Source: Rhodococcus rhodnii NBRC 100604
Lineage (GTDB): Bacteria; Actinomycetota; Actinomycetes; Mycobacteriales; Mycobacteriaceae
Length of the DNA: 64,000 nt
Direction: 5' to 3'
NCBI RefSeq assembly: GCF_001894925.1
Contig: NZ_BCXD01000015.1
Location: 1-64,000 of the forward strand
Shown: positions 1 through 11,100 of the stretch, piece after piece
How positions within the stretch are numbered: the stretch's first letter is position 1
Layout: every line of letters begins with the position of its first letter
The notes under the pieces: model-generated
The model's input: the letters and a program-made list of their open reading frames with translations, nothing else
Told to the model about the DNA's origin: nothing
Databases searched by the model: none
Program-made: the position numbers and the translations under genes

Positions 1-127
1 GTTAGCGTCTCGAATCACAGGCAGTACGGCACATTCGGATCGATACTCGTGCGGCGTCGAACACGGGTCGTCTGCGCCGTCGGATTCCGAGTGTCGTATC
101 GACCCGGGGGGAAATCTTACGAATGAT

Positions 128-860
128 GTGGTCGAACGCGAGCGAACTCGGGGCTCTGCAGTCGTCCGTGGGGTGAACTACAGCGTGGGTGGCCGGCGCG
201 GCAGGAAGCAACTCCTGCGCACGATCGACATGCGCGCGGCACAAGGCGAGTTCGTGGCGCTGGTCGGACACTCCGGGTCCGGCAAGAGCACGATCCTGTC
301 GATTCTCGGGGGCTTGATCGAACCCGACGGCGGCACGGTCGAAGTGTGCGGCCACACCCTGACCGGGATGTCCGACGCACGACGAGCGAGGTTCAGGGCG
401 AACACTGCCCTACATCCATCAAGACCTCAACCTGATCGAGAATCTGACCGCTCACCAAAATCTCGAGGTCTCACAACTGCTCCGCCGGCGACGAATCGAC
501 CAGAGGGTCGCCGCGAGGGTCCCGGAATCCGTCGGCCTCCGGGAACTTCGCGGCCGCTTTCCCGGCGATCTCTCCGGAGGAGAGGCACAACGTCTCGCGA
601 TCGCGCGGGGCGTGCTCTCCGAAGCGCGGATCGTTCTAGCCGACGAACCGATCGCGGCGCTGGACCGCGAGAACTCGGACAATGTCGTCGACCTTCTGGC
701 GCAGCACGCCAGGAGCGGAACGACTGTGGTCGTGGCTACTCACGACCCGCTCGTCGCTGCTGCCGCCGACCGGGTCTATGCACTGAGCTCGGGCGCGATC
801 GTGCGGGAACTGTCGAGCCCGTCACGGGCTGAACTCGGGTCGGTCATGATGCCTGGTTGA
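128..860 (+). pseudogene. ABC transporter ATP-binding protein (MacB/LolD type), frameshifted
   Basis: This is the nucleotide-binding subunit of an ABC exporter. The first frame starts at a GTG behind a purine-rich GGGGGGAAA stretch. It holds Walker A (GHSGSGKST) and continues to about base 405. The rest of the domain lies in another frame. There the Q-loop region reads YIHQDLNL from base 411, the signature motif is LSGGEAQR (about 565-590) and Walker B is VLADEP (about 635). One extra base in the run around 404-411 explains the switch. The rejoined protein would be about 240 residues, the normal size. The stop at 858-860 is followed almost at once by the permease start. The gene is either a young pseudogene or contains one sequence error. 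The identity is clear but the functional state is not. Confidence 0.8.
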
Positions 861-863
861 GCG

Positions 864-2707
864 GTGCGGTGGATCATGTTCGCGGCCTCTGGCAACCGCC
901 GCATCTTTTCGCTGGTACTTGCTGCGGGGTTCGTCTCCGCAACGCTGCTCTCGAACGGGTTCGGCCTTCTGGCGGCGTCGGTCGACCGATCCAATCTCAG
1001 CGGTTTCGGATCTGTCAACGAACACGCGCGGGCTCTCACAGAGGCAGGCGCCCTCACCTCGTTCTCGCTGTTGTTCAGTATCGTCACTGCCGTCTCGGTT
1101 GCATTGGTGACGAAAGCCTTGATCGGGTCCATCGTCGAATCGCGGTTCCCGTCGTACTTCGCCTACTTCCGGCTCGGCATGTCACGACGACGCGTCGGTG
1201 GGGTTTTTCTGTCCGAAGCGCTGTTCTTCGCAGGAGTGGGAGCCGTCGCGGGTGCCGCGGTCGGAGGCTCGTCGGTGCGAAGCACCCACTCGTGGCTGGT
1301 CGAGCTGGACCTCTCGTCGCAGTTCCTCCGGCCCGTCATATCCCCCGTGATGACACTATCGTCCGTCGTTGTTGTTCTTGTCGCTGTGCTGGCCGGGTGC
1401 TACTCGGGCTACCGCGACGTCGTACGGAGACTGGAAGGATCGAGGACCGAGGACTTCGCCACGAGGGCCCCTGGCGTCTCGCCCTCCCCGGCACCGCGAT
1501 GGTCTCGGGCAGCGCGCTGCTCGCACTGCGCTCGCCCGTCGAGGAGGATGCCATCAACTGGGTCCCTTTCCTGGTCGCACTTCTCGCGACCGTGGGCGCT
1601 GCCACCGTCGCGCCGTTGGTCGTGTTCGGCCTGTCCTTCGTAGTGGAACGGACTGTCGAGTCGAGTCCGCCCCGCCCGTGGGCGTCGGCCGTCGTCGCTG
1701 CGACCGGCTTCTCTCGCCATGGGTCCGCTCGAGCGACCCGCATCGCGGTACCTGTCCTTCTCGGTGTGTGTGTCGTCGGGGTCGTCTTCTCCCTCGCCCA
1801 AACCGGCCGCAGCGCCGACCGATACGACAAACTGTCCTCGGTTTCGGCACAGTACGTTCACTCCGACGACGAGGCGACACCCGAAGCCTGGCGGAGCCTC
1901 TTCGGTGAGGGACGGCTCGGCCTGCGGTCGGATCAGCGGTGGTCCACCGGACCTGGGGAGAGTCCGAGCGTGGTTCCCGTCATCCGAGTGTCCGACCCGA
2001 GCCGAGTCGGTGAGTTCTTCCACGGCGATGCGCACCTTCCCGACTTCGCGGGCTCGTCGGTGATTTCCACGAACCCGAGAGACGAAGTGGGCGATACCCT
2101 CGACTGGATCTCACCGGAAGGTGGCCCCGTAACAGTTCGCGTGGCCGGGGTGTGGACGACGAACAAGTACGTCGCCCACCAGTATCTGGTCGACGACAGC
2201 AGTTTTCCCAGCCCACCGCCGTACCCTGGAATCCTGCTGGCGCGGGACGCCGCCAGCGCTCCTCCTGATTCGGTCACCTGGGACGCGTGGACGACCGCGC
2301 AGCTTCGCAGCGGCCTGACGGCACAGATAGTCGGGCTGGCAGCGATCGCAGTCCCTCCGCTGTTGATCGCAGCAATCGCGCTCACAGGGCTCGTCCTCAA
2401 CTTCGCCGCGGGTGCCAGACGGGGTGTTTCGTCGCTCTACGCCCTCGGGCAGACTCGGCTCCAAGCCGTGTCGACGTTGTCGATCTCGACAGGTACCGCG
2501 ATCGTCGGTGCCGGGCTTCTCTGTTCGGTCCCGCTGCTGCTGGTACGACTGGCCGAATCCAGGATCATTCGGGGATCCGGCTATGCAATCGATGTCGACT
2601 TCCCGCTGACGATGATTCTGATCGTGTACTGCGCGCTCACGATCATTGCGATAGGCGGAACGATCCTCGTCTCGTCGCAGCGACGCTTTCTCGATCCATC
2701 GGCGTGA
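864..2707 (+). pseudogene. ABC transporter permease (FtsX/MacB-like), frameshifted
   Basis: This is the membrane partner of the upstream ATPase, starting at a GTG four bases after its stop. The first frame (864 to about 1460) encodes several hydrophobic segments, for example around SIVTAVSVALVTKALIG and SSVVVVLVAVLAGCYSGYRD. At about 1460-1475 the reading shifts to a second frame that runs to 2707. That frame holds further membrane segments, a large extracytoplasmic loop and an FtsX-like C-terminal four-helix part (GVSSLYALGQTRLQAVSTL). The rejoined protein would be about 610 residues. Both subunits of this exporter are broken by single-base shifts while the neighbouring 33-kb NRPS frame is intact, so real decay is plausible. 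The substrate cannot be told. A role in export for the NRPS locus is only a guess. Confidence 0.75.
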
Positions 2708-2723
2708 CCCCCCACTGCCGGAT

Positions 2724-3641
2724 CTAGCGGCGCAGTGCGTCGGTCACGATGCCGACGGTGCAGGGGTCGGTCGTGAGCATCGCGTGGTCGACGTAGGCGC
2801 CGGGGCATTCGTCCTGCACCCACACGTTGCGGACGGTGGCGTCGGGATTCGGCGCGAGGAAGCCGCGCTCGGGCGGTGAGGCGACTCGGTCGTCGCGGCT
2901 CGCGACGACGGTGTAGTCGACACCCGCTTCGGTGTCGCCGCCGGCGTTGAGCTCGTTCAGGAACGGCGAGCCGCTCATCTGCTGGATGTACGACGGCCCG
3001 ACGACGGCCGCGGCGGCGGGTACGACGGGTGCGCCGAGCAATTCGGCGATCGCGCCGAGTACCTGGACGTCGCCGAACGAGGTTCCGTGATGCGGGGTTC
3101 CGAGCGTCACGAGACGGCGCACCGCGGTGTTCTCGGGATGGACGGGGTCGGCGCCACCCTCGAATCGGAGGTACGCACGGGCGACGAGACCGCCCTGCGA
3201 GTGCCCGACGACGTCGACCTGCTCGCTGCCCGTCCGTGCGCGCACGTCGTCGACGAAGGCGGCGAAGTCGGCGGCCGACCTACGGATGTCGGCGCCACCG
3301 GGCAGGCCGAGCATGTTGGTCGTGCCGGTGCGCGCGTCGCCGAACTCGAAGGAGTACACGCACAGTCCGGCATCGTCGAGCGCCTGCGTCATCGCCGGCC
3401 ACGTCGCCTCCGCCGTGGCCCACGTGCCGTGGACGAGGACGACGGGCGTCGGATGTTCGGCCGTGGGCACGCACTCCCCCTGGGCCGCAGAATTCACGGC
3501 GGCAGGGGGATTCGCGGCGGCAGCGGGGGCGCTCACGAGCGAAACAGCCACGGCGAACACCGCGGCGAGGATGCCTGCGCCGCGACGAGAGAGATGGCCA
3601 CTCCACTTGCGGCGCACGGGATTCGGCACTGAATCTGTCAC
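2724..3641 (-). CDS. Secreted alpha/beta-hydrolase (lipase/esterase)
   Basis: This is an exported serine hydrolase of the actinobacterial lipase class. A basic N-terminus is followed by a hydrophobic stretch and a Sec-type cleavage region (SAPAAAANPP). The mature part shows the oxyanion motif HGTWAT, the nucleophile elbow GHSQGG, a late acidic residue in SRDDRVASP and a C-terminal His in VDHAML, giving a full Ser-Asp-His triad. I chose the GTG at 3641, giving 305 residues. The ATG at 3677 lies in the loop of the hairpin between this gene and the NRPS, so it is an unlikely start. The gene runs in the NRPS direction but lies behind that hairpin. The export signal argues against a role as the NRPS release enzyme. 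The substrate is unknown. Confidence 0.85.
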   Translation of the reverse strand: MTDSVPNPVRRKWSGHLSRRGAGILAAVFAVAVSLVSAPAAAANPPAAVNSAAQGECVPTAEHPTPVVLVHGTWATAEATWPAMTQALDDAGLCVYSFEFGDARTGTTNMLGLPGGADIRRSAADFAAFVDDVRARTGSEQVDVVGHSQGGLVARAYLRFEGGADPVHPENTAVRRLVTLGTPHHGTSFGDVQVLGAIAELLGAPVVPAAAAVVGPSYIQQMSGSPFLNELNAGGDTEAGVDYTVVASRDDRVASPPERGFLAPNPDATVRNVWVQDECPGAYVDHAMLTTDPCTVGIVTDALRR

Positions 3642-3658
3642 CAGCCGAGCGTAGTCGA

Positions 3659-3701
3659 CGATCCGGAAAGTCTCCACCTAACATCGAGACTTTCCGGATC
3701 G
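3659..3701 (-). terminator. Perfect 16-bp inverted repeat downstream of the NRPS
   Basis: The arms CGATCCGGAAAGTCTC (3659-3674) and their exact reverse complement (3686-3701) flank an 11-base loop, seven bases after the NRPS stop codon. There is no clear T-tract, as is common for actinobacterial hairpin terminators. It should end or attenuate the very long NRPS transcript before the lipase gene. Because the sequence is symmetrical, it could also stop antisense transcription. Confidence 0.8.
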
Positions 3702-3707
3702 TCCGCG

Positions 3708-6700
3708 CTACTGCTCGGTGACGTCGCGCAGCGCCGCGACCCAGTGCTCGCCGAACTCGGCCACCTCGTCGGCGGTGAGGACGTCCGGCGGGTACGAGAC
3801 GTGCGCGGTGAGCACCGACTCGCCGTCCACGACGCGCACGACCGACTGGATGTCGAGCACCGCCTGCACCGGCATGCGGTTCGTCTCGAAACCACCCGAG
3901 ATCCGGCTGTCGAAGTCCGGAAGCCACGGCGATCCGCGCAGTTCCTCCGGGACGTCGTTCTCGCCGACCGAACCGATGTAGTTGAACACGATCTGCGGTT
4001 CGGGGAACCCGCCGAGGACGCGGCGGCCCTCGTCCGTCAGGTACCGCACCATGCCGTAGCCGATACCGCGATCGGGAATCGCGTCGAGCTGCTCGTGGAC
4101 CGACCGGACCAGGCTCGCGCCGTCGGCGGCACTCGCGTCGACCCGCACCGGGTACATCGACGTGAACCAGCCGACGGTCCTCGACAGGTCGGCACCGGAC
4201 ACGACGGATTCCTCGCGCCCGTGACCCTCGAGCGTGACGAGCACGCTCGAGTCGTCGTCCGACCGCGCGGCGCGGAACGCACGCACGCCGCGGGCGAGCG
4301 CCGCCGTGAGGACGTCGCGCACCCCGGTGCCGTCGGTCCGCGGCGCGAGCACTCGCGCCGTCAGCTCGGCAGGCACTTCGAGCGTCGTGCGCTGCGCCGT
4401 CGCCACCAGATCGACCTCGGTGTCGACGCGGCGGCGCCCCAGCAGCGGGTCGGGGCCGTCGACCATCGACCGCCACAGCTCCAGCTCGCCGGTCCGGCGC
4501 TGCGCGGCGTCGCGCTGGCCGATCGCCCACTGCCGCCACGACGTTCCCGCATCCGGGAGCCGCACAGGCTCACCCGCCGCGACGGCCGCACCCGCGGTGG
4601 CGATGTCGGTGACCAGAACCCGCCACGACGTCGCGTCCACGACGGTGTGGTGCGGCACCACCAGCAGCCGGCCCTCGGCGTCGGGGCCGCCGTCGAACCA
4701 CACGAACCGGATCATCACGCCGTCGTGCGGACGCAGCGCCGCGACCGCCGCCGCGAACGTCTCGCCACCGATCCGGTCGAACTCGTCGCTGCCGGGCGGG
4801 GTGCCCTCGACGTCGACGCGCGTCACCAGATCGGCGACCGTGATCGAATCCGCGGGCAGCACTTCGACGTACGAGTCCGTGAGGATGGACCGCAGGATCG
4901 GGTGCGTCCCGAAGACCGGGGAGAGCACCGCGACGATGGTCGCGAGGTCCGCCCCCGCGGGCAGCGTGAGCAGCATCGGCATCACGAAGCCGCGGTGGTC
5001 CCCACCGCGCTCGACGGTCTTCGCGATGACCGGGGTGAGCGGTGCGGTCCCGATCGCGTCGTCGGGCGCGGGCGCCACGGCGTCGACCGCGGCGTCGGCG
5101 ATCCGGGCGAGTGCCGCGATCGTGCGCTGCTCGAAGACGTCGCGCGCCGTGAAGCGGACGCCCGCGGCTCGGGCTCGCGACACGAGCGACATCGACGCGA
5201 TGCTGTCGCCACCGAGAGCGAAGAAGTCGTCCTCGGCCCCGACGTCGCTGCGGCCGGTGATCTCCGCGACGAGCGACGCGACGATCCGCTCGGTGCCGGT
5301 CTCGGGAGCCCGCGTGCTCGCGGTCCTGGTCTCCGGCGCGGGCAGCGCGTTGCGGTCGATCTTGCCGTTCGGCGTCGTGGGCAACTGTGCGAGCACGACG
5401 ACGACGTCGGGAACCATGTAGCGCGGCAGCAGCTCGCCGAGGGCGTCGCGCACGGCCACCGGTTCGGTGCCCGCGTCGGCCGCGACGTACCCGACGAGCG
5501 TCGCTCCGCCCGCCTCCTCGCGGACGACGGCGACGGCGCGTGACACCGGGTCCACCCGCTCGAGCGCCGCCTCGACCTCGCCGAGTTCGATGCGCTGGCC
5601 GCGGATCTTGACCTGGAAGTCGGTGCGGCCGACGAATTCGAGCACGCCCGCATCGGTCCACCGCACGAGGTCGCCCGTGCGGTACATCCGCGCGCCCGCA
5701 CCGCGGTACAGGTCGGCGACGAACCGCTCGGCGGTGCGCGCGGGATCCCCCGCGTAGCCCCGCGCGAGCTGGACGCCGTCGAGGTACAGCTCGCCGACTG
5801 CACCGACGGGCACCGGATGCAGCGCGTCGTCGAGCACCCAGGCGCGGGTGTTCCACGCGGGCGAGCCGATCGGGGCGATGCCTCGCTCGTGGTCCCGTAG
5901 CTCACCCTCCGGACGGGGGACGGTCTGCGCGACGGCGTCGATCGTGACCTCGGTGGGCCCGTACAGATTCACCAGGTCGGCACCGGCGGGAAGCCGGCGC
6001 GCGAGATCGGCGGGGAGCGCCTCGCCGCCCGCGAAGACCCGGCGCAGTGCACGAACGTCCTTGCCCTGCATCGCGTCCAGAAGCGGACCGAGTACCGACG
6101 GCACCACCTGGACGGCGGTCACGTCGTGATCGGCGATCAGCTCGGCCATACGCTCGGCGTCGCGATGCGCATCCGCGTCCCCGACGACGAGCCGCGCACC
6201 GATCGTCCGCGGCAGCAGGATCTCCCACACCGACGCGTCGAACGTGTACGGCGTCTTGAACAGCAGCGCGTCGTCGCTCGTGAAGCCGTATTCGTCTCGC
6301 AGCCAGGTCAACTGGTGCGCGAGAGCACGATGCGACACGGCGACACCCTTGGGGGTGCCCGTCGATCCCGACGTGAACAGCACGTACGCGAGGTTCTCGC
6401 CGCGCACCGGTCCGCTCCGCTCGGCGGGATCGATCGGGTCGGTGGCCTCACCGTCGACGAGGTCCGCGACCGTCACACCGCCGTGCTCACCGCCGTCGGT
6501 GATCGTGAGCACCGGCCGGGCCGCCGCGAGCACCGCGGCCGCGCGGTCCGCGGGGCCGTCGGGATCGAGCGGCACCCACGCGCCGCCCGCCTCGAGCACG
6601 GCGTGCACCGCGATCACCATGTCCGCGCTGCGGCGCATCGCGATCGCGACGACGGCGTCGGGCCCGACGCCGCGCCGCACGAGACCACGCGCTGCCGCCG

Positions 6701-8175
6701 CCACCGCGGCGTCGACGTCCGCGGCGGTGGTGGTCGTGACGTCGTCCACGAGCGCCGCAGCCGCGCCGTCTCCCTCGCTCCGCGCGCGGGCGAGCAGGTC
6801 GAGCACGGTCTCGTCGCCGACCTCCCGGTCGGGGCCGTTCCACTCGATCATCGTGCGCGCGCGATCCGCCGCCGACGCGGGAGCGAACTCCCGCACCCGG
6901 CGGACCGGGCCGTCGGCGACGAACGCGAGCGCCGCCACGAACTGCTCCGCGAGCCGCGTGATCGCGGCGTCGCCGAACACCGAGGGCAGGTACTCGAGGA
7001 CGATGTCGAGATCCGGGTTCTGCTGCGCGAGGATCGTCAGCGGATAGTGCGACGCGTCGCTGACGTCGGCGCCCTCGATCCGCATGCCCGCGAGATCGCC
7101 GCGGCCACGCACCGCGCTGTCGACGGGATAGGACTCGAAGACCGCGAGCGTGTCGAAGAGTCCGCCGCCGCCCGCGAGCTGCTGGATCGTCGCGAGCCCG
7201 ACGTGATGGTGGCCGAGCAGCGCCGACTGCTCCCGCTGGATGCGGTCGACGAGATCGCGCACCGTCTCGGCGGGATCGAGCGTCACCCGCACCGGGACGG
7301 TGTTGATGAACAGACCGACCATCGACTCGATGCCGTCGATCTCGGGCGGGCGGCCCGAGACCGTCGTGCCGAAGACGACGTCGGCCGAGCCCGTCGCGCG
7401 GGCGAGGAGCAGACCCCACGCCGCCTGCACGACGGTGTTCATCGTCGTTCCCCGCTCGCGCACGAACGTCGCGAGCCGTCCCGCGACGTCGGCGGGCAGG
7501 TCGAGCGCCAGCGTGCTCGGCGCCTCCCGCTGCGTGGCGGGTGCGTGCGGCGCGAGCATCGTCGGCGACGATCCCGCGAGCGCGTCCCGCCAGACGGCGT
7601 GCGAGCGCTCGGTGTCCTGCGCGGCGAGCCACGCGAGGAACTCGCGGTAGCTGCGGACGCGCGGGAGATGGGTGGCGTCGCCGTCGGTGACGTAGAGCGT
7701 GAACAGCTCGCGCAGCATCAGCGGACCGGACCACCCGTCGAGCAGGATGTGGTGGTTCGTGATGGCGAACCGGTACTCGCCGGGCGCCGTCCGCACGAGC
7801 AGGAACCGCAGCAGCGGCGGGCTCGCGAGATCGAACGGCGCACTGTGGTGCTCGCGCAGCAGCCGCGCGAGTTCCGTGTCGCGCTCGGCTTCGGGGAGCT
7901 CCGTGAGGTCGCGTTCCTCCCACGGCGCGGTGACGTCGTCGACGACGACCTGCACCGGCGTTCCCGTGTCGGTCTGGACGAACGCCGCCCGCAGGTTCTC
8001 GTGCCGGCCGAGCAGTGCCGCGACCGCACGCCGCAGCCGCGCCGCGTCGACGGTGCCGCCGAGCCGCAGCACGAGTTGCGCAGTGTAGACGTCGAGCCCG
8101 CCCGTCGCGAGTGCGGCATGGAAATACATGCCGTTCTGCAGTGGGCTCAGCGACCAGAGATCCCGGACCGGCCAC
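3708..8175 (-). other. NRPS module 9: C(D-L type)-A-T-terminal E
   Basis: The condensation domain ([22 protein letters not shown]) is of the type that accepts a D donor, matching the epimerase of module 8. The adenylation domain (about 6830-5330) has [11 protein letters not shown] and the code DAWQFGLIDK, which I recall as one of the published glutamine codes. Treat that as likely but unverified. The carrier Ser is in LGGDSI near 5208. The terminal epimerase keeps both His and the EGHGRE Glu but reads HHTVVDATS, with Ala replacing the usual Gly. The protein ends directly after this domain. Confidence 0.7.
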
Positions 8176-11100
8176 CGCGCCTCGACGGCGTCGATCGCGG
8201 CCTGGTCGACTCCGGCGAGCGGGACGTCGGACGGCGTGAGCGCCCGGCGCGACGTGCTCGTCGCGTAGTGCGCGAGCGACCTGGCCGCGTCCTGCCACAG
8301 CTCGGTGAGTTCGCGCACGTCGTCCTCGCCCAGCACCTCGGAGGCGTACGCGAAGGAGGCGTCGAGCACCGATCCCTCGGCGGAGCGGCCGACGACGGCG
8401 TTGACGGCGACGAGCGCCGGTGCCGTCATGTCGTCGTCCGCGGCGCCACCGAACGAGCCGGACGACGAGTCCGGAATCCAGCCGGCGTCGAGGACGTCGT
8501 CACCGAGCTCCACTCCCCCGGCGCGGCCGAGGTAGTTGAACGAGATCTGCGGTGCGGGGGCGTCCGCGAGTTCGGGTGCGCCGGCGACATGACGGAGCAG
8601 GCCGTAGCCGATTCCGTTGCGTGGCACCGCGAGCATCTGTTCCTTGATGCGCTTGAGCGCACTGCCCGCGGCGGCCGAGTCGGCGATCGCGGGACGAGTG
8701 CTGCCGGGGGCGAGCCGCACCGGGAACATCGACGTGAACCACCCGACGGTCCGGCCGATGTCGGCGCCGGGGACGACGTGCTCCTCGCGCCCGTGGCCCT
8801 CGAGCGCGACGACGACGGGGGCGTCGCCGTCCGCGATCGCGCGCCGCTCGCGCCACTGGGCGACCGCGAGTGCGAGCGCGGTGAGCAGGCCGTCGTTGAC
8901 GCCGCCGCCCACTGCCCGGGGAACGTCGGTGAGCAGCGCGTCGGTGAGCCGCTCGTCGAAGCGCACCGAGACGGTCCTGGTGCGGTGCACGACGTCCCGG
9001 GCCGGGTCGAGGGCTCGCGCCCCGAGGAGCGGATCCGGGGTCCGGACGACCTCGGTCCAGTGCGCGAGCTCGCCGCGTGTCTCGTCGTCGTGCGCGGCGT
9101 CGGCGAGTGCGTGCGCCCACGTCCGGAAGGACGTCGCGACCGGGGTGAGCTCGACACGCTCACCGCGCGCGAGCTGCGATCCCGCGGTCGCGAAGTCCGG
9201 CACCAGGATTCGCCACGACACACCGTCGACGGCGAAGTGGTGCACGAGGACGAGGAGGCGGCCACTGCGTGCCGGATCGACCGGCTCGAACCACACGAAC
9301 CGTGACATGACGCCGGCCGTCGGATCGAGCGTCGCGGCCGCGGCGTTCATCGCGTCCGTCGCGATCCGCTCGAACTCCGCGGTTCCCGGCCGCGCGGCGA
9401 TCCGCACGACCTCGAACAGCTGCGAGACGGGGGCGCTCTCGTCCGGTGCGGGAACTTCGAGCCGCAGACCACGCAGCGGCGTGGGCGTCTCGTCGTCGTC
9501 GCCCGCGTCCACGAGATGGGCGCGGAGCATGTCGTGGTGCTCCAGTACGGCGGCGACGGCGCCCTCGACGACCTCACGGGACGCGCCGACGGGAGTCGTC
9601 AGGAGGACGGCCTGCGAGAACTGCTCGAACGATCCGGCCGTCTCGGTGAGCCACCGGACGATCGGGGTCGCGGGCACGGCGCCGATGCCGCCACCCTCGA
9701 CCTCGTCGAGCCGCTGCTCGGCGGCCTCGCTCGCCCACTGCGCGACGGCCGCGATGCCCGCGACGGTCTTGTGCTCGAACACGTCTCGTGCCGTGAACAC
9801 GATGCCCGCGTCCTTGGCACGCGCGGTGAGCTGGATCGAGACGATGCTGTCGCCGCCGAGTGCGAAGAACGACTGGTCGACGCCGACCCGCTCGAGCCCG
9901 AGCACCTGCGCGAAGACCCGCGCGAGCGCCTCTTCCATCTCCGACGACGGCGCGCGCACCTCGGTGTCGGCGTCGGCGTCCTCGCCGAACACCGGCTCCG
10001 GGAGCGCCGCGCGGTCGAGCTTGCCTGCCGGCGTGACGGGGAGGTGGCCGAGCACGACGATCGCCGACGGCACCATGTACGCCGGAAGCGACTGCGCGAC
10101 GAACTCGGTCAGCGCTGCCGAATCGATGTCGCCGCGTCCGTGGACGTAGGAGACGAGCCGCGTCTGCCCCGTGGCCGGGTGCTCGTGCCCGATCGTCGCC
10201 GCGAACTCGACGGCCTCGTGCCGTGCGAGTGCCGCGTCGATCTCGCCGAGCTCGATCCGGAAGCCGCGGACCTTCACCTGGAAGTCGCTGCGTCCCTGGT
10301 AGTCGAGTGCGAGCGCGCCCTCGGCGTCGCGCACCCAGCGCACGACGTCGCCGGTGCGGTACATCCGGGCACCGGCACGGCCCGACGGGTCGGCGACGAA
10401 GCGCGACGCCGTGAGTCCCGCGCGGCCGCGGTAGCCCCGCGCGAGTGCGTCACCCGCGATGTAGAGCTCACCGGAGCTGCCCTCGGGCACGGGCTGCAGG
10501 CGGTCGTCGAGGACGACGACGTCGAAGCCCCGGATCGGCGCACCGATGAGGACGGGCTCGCCTGCGCGAACGCGGCCCGCGGTGCCCCAGATCGTCGTCT
10601 CGGACGGGCCGTAGCAGTCGTACATCGCGCGGCCCGGCGCCCAGCGTGCAACGGTCTCGGGTGGCACCGCCTCGCCGCCGACGAGCAGCGTCCGCAGCTC
10701 GCTCACCTCGGTCGGATCGATCGTCGTGAGCACGGCCGGCGTGATGAACGCGTGCGTGACGTGCTGATCGACCAGGATTCGCACGAGCTCGTCGCCGCCG
10801 ACGGTTCCGCTCGGCGCCACGACCATCGTCGAGGCGGCCGAAACCGCGAGCAGCAACTCGAAGACGGACGCGTCGAAGCTCGGCGACGCGAAGTGCAGCG
10901 TCCGCGACTCCGGCGTCACGCCCACGAGTTCGATGTCGGTCTCGACGAGGCTCGCGAGTGCCGTGTGCGGCACCAGGACGCCCTTGGGCTTGCCGGTCGA
11001 TCCTGACGTGTAGATGACGTACGCGACGTCGTCGGTCCGGATCGGGCGGACGCGGTCGACATCGGTCGGTGCCGGCGTGTCGCCCTCGATCTCGGCGCGC

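Noticed and set aside
2724-3641. Lipase as the missing NRPS thioesterase
   Set aside because: It has an export signal, lies behind a strong hairpin, and resembles secreted lipases rather than type II thioesterases.
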